A stretch of 64,000 bases of DNA from Gemmatimonadota bacterium (GCA_018672475.1 JABHFS010000146.1:62001-126000), one strand, 5' to 3'. Counted from the stretch's first letter, positions 8,015 to 17,379 are shown. Notes: generated from the sequence alone by a model not told the origin. Numbers and translations are program-made.

Positions 8015-8815
8015 ATGGGCGATAAAAGCCTATACTTCGCCCGAGTTTTACGTTTAAGCGAAAGTCGAAGTAATTTGTTGGGATGGGAAATTGATCTGGC
8101 GTTGATGGGATGGGCAAATCTGGTGATTTTTGCCGCGGCCTTGTTCTCTTCGATCACCGGCTTCGGTTATGCGCTACTGGCGACGCCGGTACTGGTGTTG
8201 TTTCTCGCGCCGAAAATCGTGGTGCCCATCGTGCTGATGAGTTCGATGCCGCTGTCGCTGCTCTTGGCGCGCGAGGCCTATGGCGATATGTCGAAAGCAA
8301 AGATCGGCCTTTGGCTGCTTGGTGCGCTTCCCGGTATGGTCTTCGGCGCGTATGGACTGGCTCATCTTGACGAGGGGGTGATGTGCGTCGGTATTGGGGT
8401 TATCACCATTCTGGCGGCCTTGTCGGTTTGGTCGAAGCCAGATAGCCCCTTTGTCAAGGAGCGGATGATGGCCATTGTCGCGGGGGTGGGCAGCGGCGCG
8501 ATGGCGGGCGTATCGGGCGTATCGGGGCCACCGGTCGTGTTGTTTGGTTTAAATCAAGGATGGGATTTTCGGGTGTTGCGCGCTTGTCTTATTGGGTATT
8601 TTACCCTTTTGCATGCAGCGACTATTCTGGTCTTGGGCAGGTTCGGCATGGTCAATTATCAGACGTTGACTTATGCCGCAGGAGTCTTGCCCGGCTTGTT
8701 GTTGGGTTATTTTATTGGTGTGCGTCTTAAGGACCATATAGACAGTAGCCACTTCCGTACTATAACCCTTTGCATGGTCAGCCTCGCGGGTATCGCTGCC
8801 ATAATAAGCCAATAA
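8015..8815 (+). CDS. TauE/SafE-family anion exporter
   Basis: Up to 266 residues with eight hydrophobic helices. The family's duplicated motif is visible: FSSITGFGYALLATPVL near residues 45-62 and SGVSGPPVVLFGL in the second half. The family moves sulfite, sulfoacetate or related organic anions across the inner membrane. ATG 8015 gives an N-terminal stretch of 30 hydrophilic residues; ATG 8107 (MGWANLVIF), just before the first helix, is an equally good start. The gene ends 16 bases before the sulfatase, so the two may form one operon in which the exporter removes released sulfur anions (inference). Confidence 0.8.
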   Translation: MGDKSLYFARVLRLSESRSNLLGWEIDLALMGWANLVIFAAALFSSITGFGYALLATPVLVLFLAPKIVVPIVLMSSMPLSLLLAREAYGDMSKAKIGLWLLGALPGMVFGAYGLAHLDEGVMCVGIGVITILAALSVWSKPDSPFVKERMMAIVAGVGSGAMAGVSGVSGPPVVLFGLNQGWDFRVLRACLIGYFTLLHAATILVLGRFGMVNYQTLTYAAGVLPGLLLGYFIGVRLKDHIDSSHFRTITLCMVSLAGIAAIISQ

Positions 8816-8831
8816 TACCTTGGAGCTGAGT

Positions 8832-10340
8832 ATGGGTGACCGACCGAATATTCTGCTGATAACCAGCGACCAGCAGCATTGGTCCACACTGGGTTGCCTC
8901 AACCCCGAAATTTCAACCCCCAACCTTGATCGCCTGGCTGCCCAGGGCACCCTTTTTGAAAGGGCTTATTGCCCGAATCCAACTTGCACACCGACTCGGG
9001 CGTCGATGATAACGGGGAAATACCCGAGTCAGCACGGGGCCTGGTCGTTGGGCACTAAATTGCCCGAGAGTGAACATACGGTCGGCGAGGATTTTACAGC
9101 GGCTGGTTATCGTACATCGTTGGTGGGCAAAGCGCATTTTCAACCGCTGCAGGCGACAGAGGAGTTTTCTTCACTCGAATCGTACCCCATTCTACAGGAC
9201 CTCAATTTCTGGCGAAATTTTGAGGGGCCTTTCTATGGCTTTGAGCAAGTGCGCCTGGCGCGAAATCATGCCGACGAAGCACATGTCGGGCAGCACTACG
9301 CGCTCTGGATGGAAGAGCGAGGCTTGGCCAATTGGCGGGATTATTTCAGGCCTCCAACGGGGAATAACTCCACTCAGCGGCATCGGTGGGATATCCCGGA
9401 AGAATTTCACTACGACGCCTGGATCGCTGAGGAGACCTGTGGTCAACTAAGCGACTATGCAGGTAAGGGGGAAAATTTCTTTCTCTGGGCTAGCTTTTTC
9501 GATCCGCATCCACCCTATTTAGTGCCGGAGCCATGGGATCAAATGTACGATCCGGCCAAAATCGCGGTGCCGGGAATTTCACCCGGCGAGCACGAGGCGA
9601 ACCCACCGCACTTCGCCATGACGCAAGAGGCGTCGCCCGATTTTTCCGCCTTGAAGGAAAGTGGCTTCGGCATTCACGGCTATAACTCGCATCTGCACGA
9701 CCGGGACGAGATGGCACAGAATATCGCTGTATATTATGCGATGGTCAGTTTGATGGACAAGTATATCGGGCAAATACTTGATAGGCTAGAATCAGCGGGT
9801 TTGGCTGATAATACTTTGGTGGTCTTCACTACTGACCATGGGCATCTCTTCGGGCAGCACGGGATGATCGCCAAGGGCGGCTTCCACTATGAGGACCTGA
9901 TTCGCTTGCCCTATATCGTTCGTGCGCCAGGGCAAGTTGCCCCCGGCAAGCGTTCGACGGCCTTGCAGTCTCTAATTGACTTACCGGTGACTTTTTTGCG
10001 CTGGGCCGGGATCGAGGTGCCGCGTTCAATGGTCGGTGTTGATCAGGGGCCAGTTTGGCGCGGCGAGTCGGCGATGGCGCGCGATCATTGCGTGGTAGAG
10101 AATCGACACGAACCGACGACGATTCACATCAAGACCTATGTTGAAGATCGCTTCAAATTGACGGTCTACTTTCAGCATGACTATGGCGAGTTGTTTGACC
10201 TGCTAGAAGACCCCGGTGAGATCCGCAACTTATGGGATAGTCCAGAGCATCAGGCTTTAAAGGCTGAATTGACCCGTAAGCTGCTCTTCGCTGAGATGGG
10301 CAAGGAGCCGTTGTGGATGCCGCGCATCTCTGGGGCTTAA
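8832..10340 (+). CDS. Type I sulfatase (alkaline phosphatase superfamily)
   Basis: The protein has 502 residues from ATG 8832, which has GGAG 6 bases upstream. It opens with RPNILLITSDQQH (metal-binding Asp) and carries the formylglycine motif CTPTRASMITGKYPSQHG with the Cys at residue 52. Later come FFDPHPPY, VVFTTDHGHLFGQHG and the C-terminal GELFDLLEDPGEIRNL. The Cys must be converted to formylglycine by an FGE or anSME enzyme for hydrolysis of sulfate esters. There is no clear signal peptide, so it appears cytosolic. The substrate could be an algal or sponge sulfated polymer fragment, but phosphonate hydrolases of the same fold are possible too. Confidence 0.88.
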   Translation: MGDRPNILLITSDQQHWSTLGCLNPEISTPNLDRLAAQGTLFERAYCPNPTCTPTRASMITGKYPSQHGAWSLGTKLPESEHTVGEDFTAAGYRTSLVGKAHFQPLQATEEFSSLESYPILQDLNFWRNFEGPFYGFEQVRLARNHADEAHVGQHYALWMEERGLANWRDYFRPPTGNNSTQRHRWDIPEEFHYDAWIAEETCGQLSDYAGKGENFFLWASFFDPHPPYLVPEPWDQMYDPAKIAVPGISPGEHEANPPHFAMTQEASPDFSALKESGFGIHGYNSHLHDRDEMAQNIAVYYAMVSLMDKYIGQILDRLESAGLADNTLVVFTTDHGHLFGQHGMIAKGGFHYEDLIRLPYIVRAPGQVAPGKRSTALQSLIDLPVTFLRWAGIEVPRSMVGVDQGPVWRGESAMARDHCVVENRHEPTTIHIKTYVEDRFKLTVYFQHDYGELFDLLEDPGEIRNLWDSPEHQALKAELTRKLLFAEMGKEPLWMPRISGA

Positions 10341-10341
10341 A

Positions 10342-11181
10342 TCAAGCCATAACCTCGTCGAGATGTTCTTCCATCCACAGTTTTAACGGTACGTCTTCGT
10401 CTTTAGGCGAGAAGAAGCCATTGCAGTTGCTGCCTTGGCCGAGCAGTTGTCTGCGGATAGGGGCGCAAGCAGCGAGTAGGTCGGGGCGGATGTTCATGTT
10501 GTCTTTGGTCCGCAACCATCGGTAGCTATACCCCAAAAAAAGCACTTTGCGCACATGTGGCGAGTAGTTGGGACTGCGCGCGTGCCAGAGTCGGCGATCG
10601 AAGAAGACCGCGTCGCCGATTTCGGCCCGTACTGGAATCGCTGCAGCGGGGTTGTCGTCGGTGGGGCGATGCAATTTGTCGTCGAGGTGGCTGCCGGGAA
10701 CGATATAGAAATTGCCACGGCCTTCCTCCGATACATCGCTGAGCCAAAAGCCGATTTTGAGGGAGAGCATCGGGCGGGGGGAAAACTCGAGTTCGATATT
10801 GACCCGACCGCTGTCTTGGTGAAAGCCGAGTGGTTTTTTTATCTCGGTCCCCACAGGCCCTTCTTGCGGTGTTGTGCCTAGGTGTGAATGGTAGAGATAG
10901 ATATTCCAGCTATTGAGCAATGCCCAAACCTTGGGAAAGGTCTGCGGGTGGTCAACGAGGTTGATAAAAAGTTGATCTTGGCCAATGAAATCGGGGGAAA
11001 ATAAATTCTGATCGGGCTCTAAGCCATTCGCCATGTGCTCGTGCCAAATTCGGTCGCTCGCCTCTTCCAGCTTTGCAACCTCCTCTTTGGTCAAGGCGCC
11101 CTTGACGATCAAATAGCCTTGTTCGGCAAAGTGCAGCCGTTCGGCTTCGGTCAGGGCATATTGCAAACACTCAGCATCCAT
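10342..11181 (-). CDS. Phytanoyl-CoA dioxygenase (PhyH) family protein
   Basis: From ATG 11181 the protein has 279 residues, with GGAGG 8 bases upstream deciding this start over one 24 codons earlier. It has the double-stranded beta-helix markers of Fe(II)/2-oxoglutarate oxygenases: GFHQDSG supplies the His and Asp iron ligands, WHARSPN the distal His, and HVRKVLFLGY the downstream Arg region for 2-oxoglutarate. The family hydroxylates varied substrates; this member need not act on phytanoyl-CoA. It converges on the sulfatase gene with a one-base gap. Confidence 0.85.
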   Translation of the reverse strand: MDAECLQYALTEAERLHFAEQGYLIVKGALTKEEVAKLEEASDRIWHEHMANGLEPDQNLFSPDFIGQDQLFINLVDHPQTFPKVWALLNSWNIYLYHSHLGTTPQEGPVGTEIKKPLGFHQDSGRVNIELEFSPRPMLSLKIGFWLSDVSEEGRGNFYIVPGSHLDDKLHRPTDDNPAAAIPVRAEIGDAVFFDRRLWHARSPNYSPHVRKVLFLGYSYRWLRTKDNMNIRPDLLAACAPIRRQLLGQGSNCNGFFSPKDEDVPLKLWMEEHLDEVMA

Positions 11182-11311
11182 CTGAATTCCTCCGGCGTAA
11201 GAACATGGTGGGTTCCGGGCGAATATAGTGTTGTGAATGGTTGAGGACAACAAGGCCGAAAACGATTAGGAAAGGGTAAAAAAACCATGGAAAATTTGCG
11301 TGGGGCTTAAG

Positions 11312-12289
11312 ATGAGAATACTAATTACTGGGATTACAGGACGTATCGGTGCCAATTTGTCGCGGCAACTTATTGATCGCGGCCATCGGGTTCGCGGCTT
11401 AGTTTGGCCACGAGATCCACGGACTGAAAACCTAAAGAAAATGGGCGTTGAATTGCTCGATGGTAGTTTGACAGACCAGGGCGATGTGGCAAGAGCTGTT
11501 GAGGGGGTGGAGGTGGTGTATCATTTGGGGGCGGCATTTCAAGGCGGCGGTCCATTTACTGACGAGGAATATTTTGAGATCAATGTACGCGGTACATTTA
11601 ATATGTTGGAAGCTGCGCGCAAGGCTGGGGGATTAGCGCATTTTATTTTTGCCAGTTCGGACGCACTCTATGATAAATACGTGCCTGGGGGGCTTGCCGA
11701 ACCAATCAATGAGCTGACTCCACGAATAGCAAAGGGAGCGTATGCACTGAGTAAGGCGTTGGGGGAGGAATTATGCAATGGTTATTGGCATGGTCATAAG
11801 GTGCCGATCACGATTTTGCGCTTCGCCATGGTGCTGGCAGCCTATGAGATATTGGAGTTTCCGCAATTTTACTTGAGTAAAATGAAGGATTCTGTCCCTG
11901 AGTTGTCCGCTTTGTGGAAGGGGGAGGAAAGTGCAGTGTTGTTAAAAGATGAGCAGGGGCGACCGTTTAAAAAACATATCGCCGATGTTCGGGATATCGT
12001 GCAGGGCTGTCTTTGCGTCTTGGGTAAAGAAAGGGCGGTGGGTGAAACCTTTCAGTTGGCGGGGCCGCGTCCATTTACCTGGGACGAAGTGAGCTATCGA
12101 CTGGTCGAATTGCTCAAAATACCGCATGTCGAAGCCGAGGTCGGGGGGAGCCCGACATTTTACGAGTTCGATTTGAGCAAAGCACAGCAATATATCGGAT
12201 TTAGCCCGATATATGATGTCGTGCGGATGATCGTCGACGCGATGAGTTATGAAAGAGGAGAGGATGTCGGGGTACTACCGCACGGGTAA
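11312..12289 (+). CDS. NAD(P)-dependent epimerase/dehydratase (extended SDR)
   Basis: The protein has 325 residues from ATG 11312. The Rossmann motif is ILITGITGRIGANL at the N-terminus, with VYHLGA after strand 4, FASSD before the active site, and the catalytic pair YALSK (Tyr-x3-Lys). The C-terminal substrate domain is typical of nucleotide-sugar or related epimerases. The substrate is unknown. It stands divergently from the PhyH gene and converges on the receiver gene. Confidence 0.85.
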   Translation: MRILITGITGRIGANLSRQLIDRGHRVRGLVWPRDPRTENLKKMGVELLDGSLTDQGDVARAVEGVEVVYHLGAAFQGGGPFTDEEYFEINVRGTFNMLEAARKAGGLAHFIFASSDALYDKYVPGGLAEPINELTPRIAKGAYALSKALGEELCNGYWHGHKVPITILRFAMVLAAYEILEFPQFYLSKMKDSVPELSALWKGEESAVLLKDEQGRPFKKHIADVRDIVQGCLCVLGKERAVGETFQLAGPRPFTWDEVSYRLVELLKIPHVEAEVGGSPTFYEFDLSKAQQYIGFSPIYDVVRMIVDAMSYERGEDVGVLPHG

Positions 12290-12306
12290 ACGCTATGACT
12301 TTAAGC

Positions 12307-12675
12307 TCATTTCTCTTGCGGAACCAGTTCGGCGTAGATGGCGGCTAGGACTTCTTCGGTGCGGAAGGGCTTATAAAATACGGGGCAGTCCCGGAGAAGG
12401 TGCAATACTTCCTTTAGGGCTTCAGTCGGTTTTTTCTCGCGGGATAGCAGGGCGATAAGTTTGACCGTTTCGGGCAAACGGCTTGCGGCGGCAAAGGGGC
12501 TGGGGTCGTCGACGTTGATGCCGAGCAATACCAAGTCGGGAGTAGAGGAGGGAAATAGGGCGAGACCGTCTTCAACTTCGGCGGTGATTTCGACTTGATA
12601 GCCGGAGCGTTTGAGCAAGCCGGCAAATGTAGTGCCAAAGATCGAATTGCTGTCAATAATTAATATCTTGTACAA
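12307..12675 (-). CDS. Stand-alone receiver-like protein without the phospho-acceptor Asp
   Basis: This 122-residue protein has the CheY-like order of strands: MYKILIIDSNSIFG, then PDLVLLGINVDDPSPF, then LIALLSRE, then FYKPFRTEEVL. The conserved Lys (YKPF) is present, but where receivers have the phosphorylated Asp (usually LLDI/LLDL) the sequence reads LLGI, and only one acidic residue remains of the N-terminal pair. It is therefore probably an atypical, phosphorylation-independent receiver used for protein binding, or a gene losing function. No kinase is adjacent. Confidence 0.7.
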   Translation of the reverse strand: MYKILIIDSNSIFGTTFAGLLKRSGYQVEITAEVEDGLALFPSSTPDLVLLGINVDDPSPFAAASRLPETVKLIALLSREKKPTEALKEVLHLLRDCPVFYKPFRTEEVLAAIYAELVPQEK

Positions 12676-12772
12676 TGAGCAGTCTTTGCTTGTGCTGTTA
12701 GAGGAGAAAGTACTAACCTGGGGACAGGGAAATTAAGCATTTGCGCCCCACCCACGCAAGAGGCTGATTTGC

Positions 12773-12801
12773 TTGACATTACGGGGTGCGGCGGCTATAC
12801 T
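12773..12801 (+). promoter_or_regulatory. Near-consensus sigma-70 promoter for the amidohydrolase operon
   Basis: TTGACA (12773-12778), a 17-base spacer and TATACT (12796-12801) form an almost ideal housekeeping promoter. Transcription would begin near 12808, giving a leader of under 20 bases that contains the ribosome site AAGGAGG. Confidence 0.85.
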
Positions 12802-12825
12802 GTCCCGGCTAAAAAGGAGGATCGC

Positions 12826-14172
12826 ATGCGCAGTAGGGAAGAAGTTAAGCGGACGGTTTGTGAGGCTATTGATCGGCGGAGCGAACGGATAGTTGAGGTC
12901 GGGGAGGCTATAATGGACCGGCCGGAACTGGGGTTTAAAGAAGTCGGGACGGCCCGTCGCGTCGGCGAGATCTTTAGTGATATCGGGTTACCGTACGAGT
13001 CTGAATTGGCGCTGACAGGGGTCAAGGCACGGCTGAAGGGAGGCCGTCCGGGGCCGACCTTGGCCTTGATGGGCGAGTTGGACGCATTGGTATTACCCGG
13101 TCATCCGCGCTCGGATCCAGTTACGGGTGCCGCCCATGCATGTGGTCACAACGCGCAAATTGCCGGCTTGATGGGGGCGGCCTACGGTCTGGTTGAGTCG
13201 GGTATTGCGGACGAGTTGGCTGGTGGAATCACGTTTTTTGCGGTGCCCGCGGAAGAATATGTCGAGATCGACTATCGTCTCGGACTGGTTCGGGCTGGCA
13301 AAACTACTTTTCTCGGCGGCAAATGCGAACTTGTCGAACTGGGCCATTTCGACGATATCGATATGGCGGTGATGATTCACAGCAGCAGTCCAGATAATGC
13401 TGATGGGGCGATGGGGATTGCCCGTTCGTCCAATGGTTTCCTCGCTAAAAATGTGCGTTTTATCGGTCGGGCCGCGCACGCCGGAGGTGCACCGGAGCAG
13501 GGGGTTAACGCGCTCAATGCGGCGACGCTGGCCCTCAGCGCGATCAATGCGCAACGCGAGACTTTCCGCGATCAGGATTGCGTGCGGGTGCATCCGATTA
13601 TTACTAAAGGTGGGGACCTCGTCAATATTATCCCCGCCGAAGTGAAAATGGAAACCTATGTGCGGGCCCGTAGCGCTGACGCGATGATCGATGCTGCTCA
13701 TAAGGTGGATAGGGCGCTGAAGGGGGCGGCGATGGCCCTTGGTTGCTCGGTTGAGATTGAAACCGTGCCGGGTTATTTGCCCTTGCACAATGATCCGGGT
13801 TTGAGTGAGATTTTCAAGGAAAATGCCGAGCAGATTTTCGGTCCTGAACAGTATAGAGATTATCCGCACGGCGGTGGTTCTACCGATGCGGGGGACCTAA
13901 GTCAGATCATGCCCGTCCTACACCCGGTGATGAGTGGGGCCAGCGGCACGATTCATGGAATCGATTGGGCGATAACCGATCACGCCGCCGGCTATCTGGC
14001 TCCGGCCAAGACCATGGCCATGATGGCCGTCGATCTACTCTATGGCGATGCAGCAACGGCGCGGGAGATTCTTGCCGCCTCGAAGCCGAATATGAGCAAG
14101 GCGGAGTACTTAAAGCAGCAGAAGGCAATATTCAAAAGAGAGCTCTTTGACGGGGCAGACCAAGAGAGGTAA
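12826..14172 (+). CDS. M20-family amidohydrolase (AbgB-like)
   Basis: The protein has 448 residues. ATG 12826 is chosen because AAGGAGG lies 5 bases upstream and inside the predicted short leader. The M20 metal-site signatures are visible: MGELDAL, HACGHNAQ, then PAEEYVEI and later a C-terminal GGGSTDAGDLS. The extra insertion after PAEEY and the overall length match the aminobenzoyl-glutamate utilisation (AbgB)-like branch that cuts amide bonds of N-acyl amino acids. It is cytosolic, with a dinuclear zinc site expected. First gene of an operon with a TIM-barrel enzyme and a D-amino acid aminotransferase, so amino acid or amide catabolism is likely (inference). Confidence 0.88.
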   Translation: MRSREEVKRTVCEAIDRRSERIVEVGEAIMDRPELGFKEVGTARRVGEIFSDIGLPYESELALTGVKARLKGGRPGPTLALMGELDALVLPGHPRSDPVTGAAHACGHNAQIAGLMGAAYGLVESGIADELAGGITFFAVPAEEYVEIDYRLGLVRAGKTTFLGGKCELVELGHFDDIDMAVMIHSSSPDNADGAMGIARSSNGFLAKNVRFIGRAAHAGGAPEQGVNALNAATLALSAINAQRETFRDQDCVRVHPIITKGGDLVNIIPAEVKMETYVRARSADAMIDAAHKVDRALKGAAMALGCSVEIETVPGYLPLHNDPGLSEIFKENAEQIFGPEQYRDYPHGGGSTDAGDLSQIMPVLHPVMSGASGTIHGIDWAITDHAAGYLAPAKTMAMMAVDLLYGDAATAREILAASKPNMSKAEYLKQQKAIFKRELFDGADQER

Positions 14173-14177
14173 TAATA

Positions 14178-14942
14178 ATGAAACTGGGGATTGTCACGTA
14201 TAATATTGGCAAGGATTGGGATCTTGATACACTGATTGCCAATTGTGAAGAGACTGGCTTTGATGGAGTGGAGTTGCGCACGACGCATGCGCATGGTGTC
14301 GAGGTGGAACTTAGTGCGGCGGAGCGAACTGCAGTGCGCAAGCGCTTTGGCGACTCGAAGGTCGAAATTGTGGGATTGGGTAGCGCCTTTGAATACGATG
14401 CAATTGATCCGGAGGAATTGAAACAACATATAGAAGGAACAAAAGAATATATACGTTTGGCCCATGATTTGGGGGTCAGTGGCATTAAGGTGCGACCGAA
14501 TAAAATACATGTGGACGAAGGGGTAGAGATCGAAACGACTCTAGAACAAATCGGTGTCAGTCTGGCCGAATGTGGCGAGTTCGCTCGTGACCTCGGAGTG
14601 CAGATCCGTCTTGAGGTGCATGGTCGCACGACGTCCGACCCGGTAAACATCCGCAAGATTATGGACTACGCCGACCACGACAATGTATTCGTCTGCTGGA
14701 ATTCAAATATGACGGATCTTGTGGATGGATCAATCGACGGCAATTTCGCCTCCTTGCAAGAATATATTCGGCTGGTGCATATCACCGAATTGTGGAATGA
14801 ATATCCCTGGAGCCGACTCTTTGAGCTTTTGCGGCAAAGCGGGTATACTGGTTTTTGTCTTGCCGAAATTCCCGCAAGTGCAGATGCGATTCGGTTGATG
14901 TGCTACTATCGCGCTTTGTGGCGAGCCCTCGCCGGAAATTAG
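14178..14942 (+). CDS. Sugar phosphate isomerase/epimerase-like TIM-barrel protein
   Basis: The 254-residue protein has the AP-endonuclease-2 fold pattern: MKLGIVTYNIGKDWDLDT, GFDGVELRTTHAHG, KVEIVGLGSAFEYD, SGIKVRPN, RLEVHGRT and VCWNSN. Family members isomerise sugars or cyclitols with a divalent metal. It starts 5 bases after the amidohydrolase stop and is certainly co-transcribed. Which compound it handles cannot be told. Confidence 0.8.
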   Translation: MKLGIVTYNIGKDWDLDTLIANCEETGFDGVELRTTHAHGVEVELSAAERTAVRKRFGDSKVEIVGLGSAFEYDAIDPEELKQHIEGTKEYIRLAHDLGVSGIKVRPNKIHVDEGVEIETTLEQIGVSLAECGEFARDLGVQIRLEVHGRTTSDPVNIRKIMDYADHDNVFVCWNSNMTDLVDGSIDGNFASLQEYIRLVHITELWNEYPWSRLFELLRQSGYTGFCLAEIPASADAIRLMCYYRALWRALAGN

Positions 14943-14952
14943 TGAGTGACTG

Positions 14953-15804
14953 ATGCCTGAAATTGCCTATGTAAATGGTGGCTTTATGCCGCTCGAAAAG
15001 GCGTTTATTTCTATCGAGGATCGTGGTTTTCAATTTGCCGATGGCGTATATGAGGTGGTGGCGACCTACGGAGGAGAACCCTATGCATTAGCGGCTCACT
15101 TCGCTCGCCTTGACAGCAGTCTAAACGCTTTGGACTTGGCATTGGATATTCACGCCTATGGTTTGCAGGCCAAATTAATGGAGGGGCTTGCGCTCAGCGG
15201 TTTTGGTGAGACTATGGTCTATATTCAGGTGACGCGCGGTGTGGCACCGAGACGCCACGAATTCCCTGTAAAGCCTGTCGCGCCCACGGTGATAATGACT
15301 TTTAAGGAAGCACACCGATTGCCGCAGGACATGTACCAGCATGGGGTTGAGGTTATTACGACCCCTGATCTGCGGTGGAAGCGTTGTGATATAAAAAGCA
15401 TTTCTTTGTTGCCCAATATTCTAGCCAAACAACAGGCGGCACAGGCCGGAGCTTTCGAGGCCTTATTAATCGATGCTGATGGCCAAGTTACCGAAGGATC
15501 TTCGACCAGCGTCTTTTGTGTGCGTTCGGGGTGTATACGTACGGCTCCTACTGGTCCGCATATTTTACCGAGTATTACGCGGGGGGTTTTACTCGAATTG
15601 GCCCATAGGCTCGAGATTCCCGTCGCCGAGGAATTTACTACTTTGGCAGATTTCAAAGGGGCGGACGAAGTGTTTTTGGCGGGCACGACGACCGAAGCCA
15701 TGCCGGTAATTAAAATTGACGGAGACCCCATAGGTGAGGGTAGGTCTGGGCCAATTGCGCAAAGATTACGGGCGGCCTTTATGCAGGAGGTTGGCATAGC
15801 CTGA
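14953..15804 (+). CDS. dat: D-amino acid aminotransferase (class IV PLP enzyme)
   Basis: The protein has 283 residues, the usual length. AYVNGGFMPLEKAFISIEDRGFQFADGVYEV is split by family signatures at the N-terminus; the PLP Lys is in CDIKSISLLPN, and VTEGSSTSVF and FLAGTTTEAMPV are the phosphate-binding and C-terminal class IV motifs. It exchanges the amino group between D-amino acids and 2-oxo acids. Branched-chain aminotransferases are close relatives but normally longer. Last gene of the operon, followed by a bidirectional terminator. Confidence 0.85.
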   Translation: MPEIAYVNGGFMPLEKAFISIEDRGFQFADGVYEVVATYGGEPYALAAHFARLDSSLNALDLALDIHAYGLQAKLMEGLALSGFGETMVYIQVTRGVAPRRHEFPVKPVAPTVIMTFKEAHRLPQDMYQHGVEVITTPDLRWKRCDIKSISLLPNILAKQQAAQAGAFEALLIDADGQVTEGSSTSVFCVRSGCIRTAPTGPHILPSITRGVLLELAHRLEIPVAEEFTTLADFKGADEVFLAGTTTEAMPVIKIDGDPIGEGRSGPIAQRLRAAFMQEVGIA

Positions 15805-15835
15805 GACGGTGTATATGATTCAGTCGTTGAAATTG

Positions 15836-15880
15836 AAAAAAATAGGGCCGACGATTTAATCGTCGGCCCTATTTTTTTTG
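15836..15880. terminator. Bidirectional intrinsic terminator
   Basis: A 15-bp perfect stem (15841-15855 with 15859-15873) with a three-base loop is flanked by A7 on the left and T8 on the right. It sits between the convergent dat gene and aldehyde dehydrogenase gene and should stop transcription from both sides. Confidence 0.95.
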
Positions 15881-15893
15881 GATGATTTTGAGC

Positions 15894-17303
15894 TTAGTGG
15901 ATGACGACCATTTTGGTCTCCGTCATTTCCTCGACGGCGTATTTCGGGCCTTCCTTGCCCATGCCGCTTTCCTTCAGGCCGCCATAAGGCATCAGGTCGG
16001 CGCGCCACTGGGTGCCCCAATTGACGTGGATATTACCAGAATCCACCTGTTGGGCGAATTTTAGGGCCCAATTGAGATTCTCGGTAAAAATGGCGGCGCT
16101 GAGGCCGTAGTTGGTATCGTTGGCCATCGCGATGGCCTGATCGATACCATCGATGCGGCTAACGCCCAGCGCGGGGCCAAAAATTTCATCGCAAGCCACT
16201 TTCATCTCCGGGGCTACATCGGCGAGGATGGTTGGAGCGTAAATCGTTCCTTCACGGGTGCCACCGGTGACGATACTGGCACCGGATGAAACCGCTTCCT
16301 GGACCCAGCTATCAACGCGTTCGGCGTCTTGGGCTCGGATCATCGGTCCCATTTTCACGCCTTCGTCGAGCGGATTACCGGTGGTCAGGGCCTCGACGGC
16401 GGGTTTGAGCGCGTCGATAAAATCACCGTAGATCTCTTTACTGGCAAAAACCCTTTGCGTTGAGATGCAGACCTGACCGGCGTTGGCGAAACCGGAGGAG
16501 ACGGTGGCGGCGGCGACCTTCTCGAGATCGGCATCCGGCATGATGATAAGCGGCGCATTCGACCCGAGTTCCATCGTAACCTTTTTTAACCCGGCGACCT
16601 GGCAAATGTGCTCGCCGACGTCGCGGCTACCAGTGAAACTTATTTTGCGAACTTTGGGGTTGGAACTGATCGCATCGCCGATGACCCCGCCCGATCCCGT
16701 AACGCATTGGATCGCTTCCTCAGGTAAACCGGCATCGACAAAGATCTCGGTCAGTTTCAGTGCCGAAAGCGGCGTGTCGCTCGCGGGCTTGATGATAATC
16801 GCGTTGCCGGCGGCAAGAGCGGGGCCGACTTTGTGGCAGACCAGGTTGAGCGGAAAATTAAACGGGGTGATAGCGGCGACCACACCACAGGGCACGCGTA
16901 GGGTAAAACCGAATTTACCTGCTCCGGCAGAAGAGCCGCTCAAATCCAGCGTTTCGCCGGTAATACGCTTGGCTTCCTCAGCCGAGAGTACCATCGTTTC
17001 CGCTGCGCGGGCCGCCTCGCCCATGCCCTCGGCGAGGATTTTCCCCTCTTCGAGCGTGATCGTTCGGCCTAAATCGTCGAGTCGTTCGAGCATGAGATTG
17101 GCCGCCCGGTGAATGATCTGGTAACGCTCGTAAGCGCTGAGAGCGGCCATGGCCTTGGCACCGCGTTCGGCGGAGTCTATAGCGGCTTCGACATCTGAGG
17201 GTTCGCCTCGTGGGACGGTATCGATGACTGAGCCGTCAAAGGGGTTGGTAACGTCGATGGTTTGCGCTTTGTCGACCCATTTTCCTGCGATATACATCTT
17301 CAT
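15894..17303 (-). CDS. NAD(P)-dependent aldehyde dehydrogenase
   Basis: The protein has 469 residues, a full-length ALDH. Visible features are TPFNFPLN and IIKPASDTP in the cofactor fold, SFTGSRDVG, the catalytic Glu in TMELGSNAP and the catalytic Cys in NAGQVCISTQRV, and a C-terminal MPYGGLKESGMGKEG. The sequence is most like the lactaldehyde/succinate-semialdehyde or non-phosphorylating GAPDH-type branch, but the substrate is not decided by eye. It is cytosolic, with its own plausible promoter upstream. Confidence 0.9.
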   Translation of the reverse strand: MKMYIAGKWVDKAQTIDVTNPFDGSVIDTVPRGEPSDVEAAIDSAERGAKAMAALSAYERYQIIHRAANLMLERLDDLGRTITLEEGKILAEGMGEAARAAETMVLSAEEAKRITGETLDLSGSSAGAGKFGFTLRVPCGVVAAITPFNFPLNLVCHKVGPALAAGNAIIIKPASDTPLSALKLTEIFVDAGLPEEAIQCVTGSGGVIGDAISSNPKVRKISFTGSRDVGEHICQVAGLKKVTMELGSNAPLIIMPDADLEKVAAATVSSGFANAGQVCISTQRVFASKEIYGDFIDALKPAVEALTTGNPLDEGVKMGPMIRAQDAERVDSWVQEAVSSGASIVTGGTREGTIYAPTILADVAPEMKVACDEIFGPALGVSRIDGIDQAIAMANDTNYGLSAAIFTENLNWALKFAQQVDSGNIHVNWGTQWRADLMPYGGLKESGMGKEGPKYAVEEMTETKMVVIH

Positions 17304-17344
17304 GGTCTTGTTCCTCGCTTGGAGTGGCTGGCTGTTTTGCTATA

Positions 17345-17373
17345 CAAATAATGCACGGCTTTGCAACGGTCAA
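17345..17373 (-). promoter_or_regulatory. Possible sigma-70 promoter for the aldehyde dehydrogenase gene
   Basis: On the minus strand TTGACC (17368-17373), a 17-base gap and TATTTG (17345-17350) lie 42 bases before the ALDH start. The -10 box is only a partial match. Confidence 0.4.
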
Positions 17374-17379
17374 GAATAC

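Noticed and set aside
13093-13869. 258-codon minus-strand frame opposite the amidohydrolase
   Set aside because: The plus strand has clear M20 motifs over the same bases; the minus frame shows no family features and is a shadow.
15225-15797. 190-codon minus-strand frame opposite dat
   Set aside because: Ser/Pro-rich composition typical of antisense reading; the plus strand has complete class IV aminotransferase motifs.
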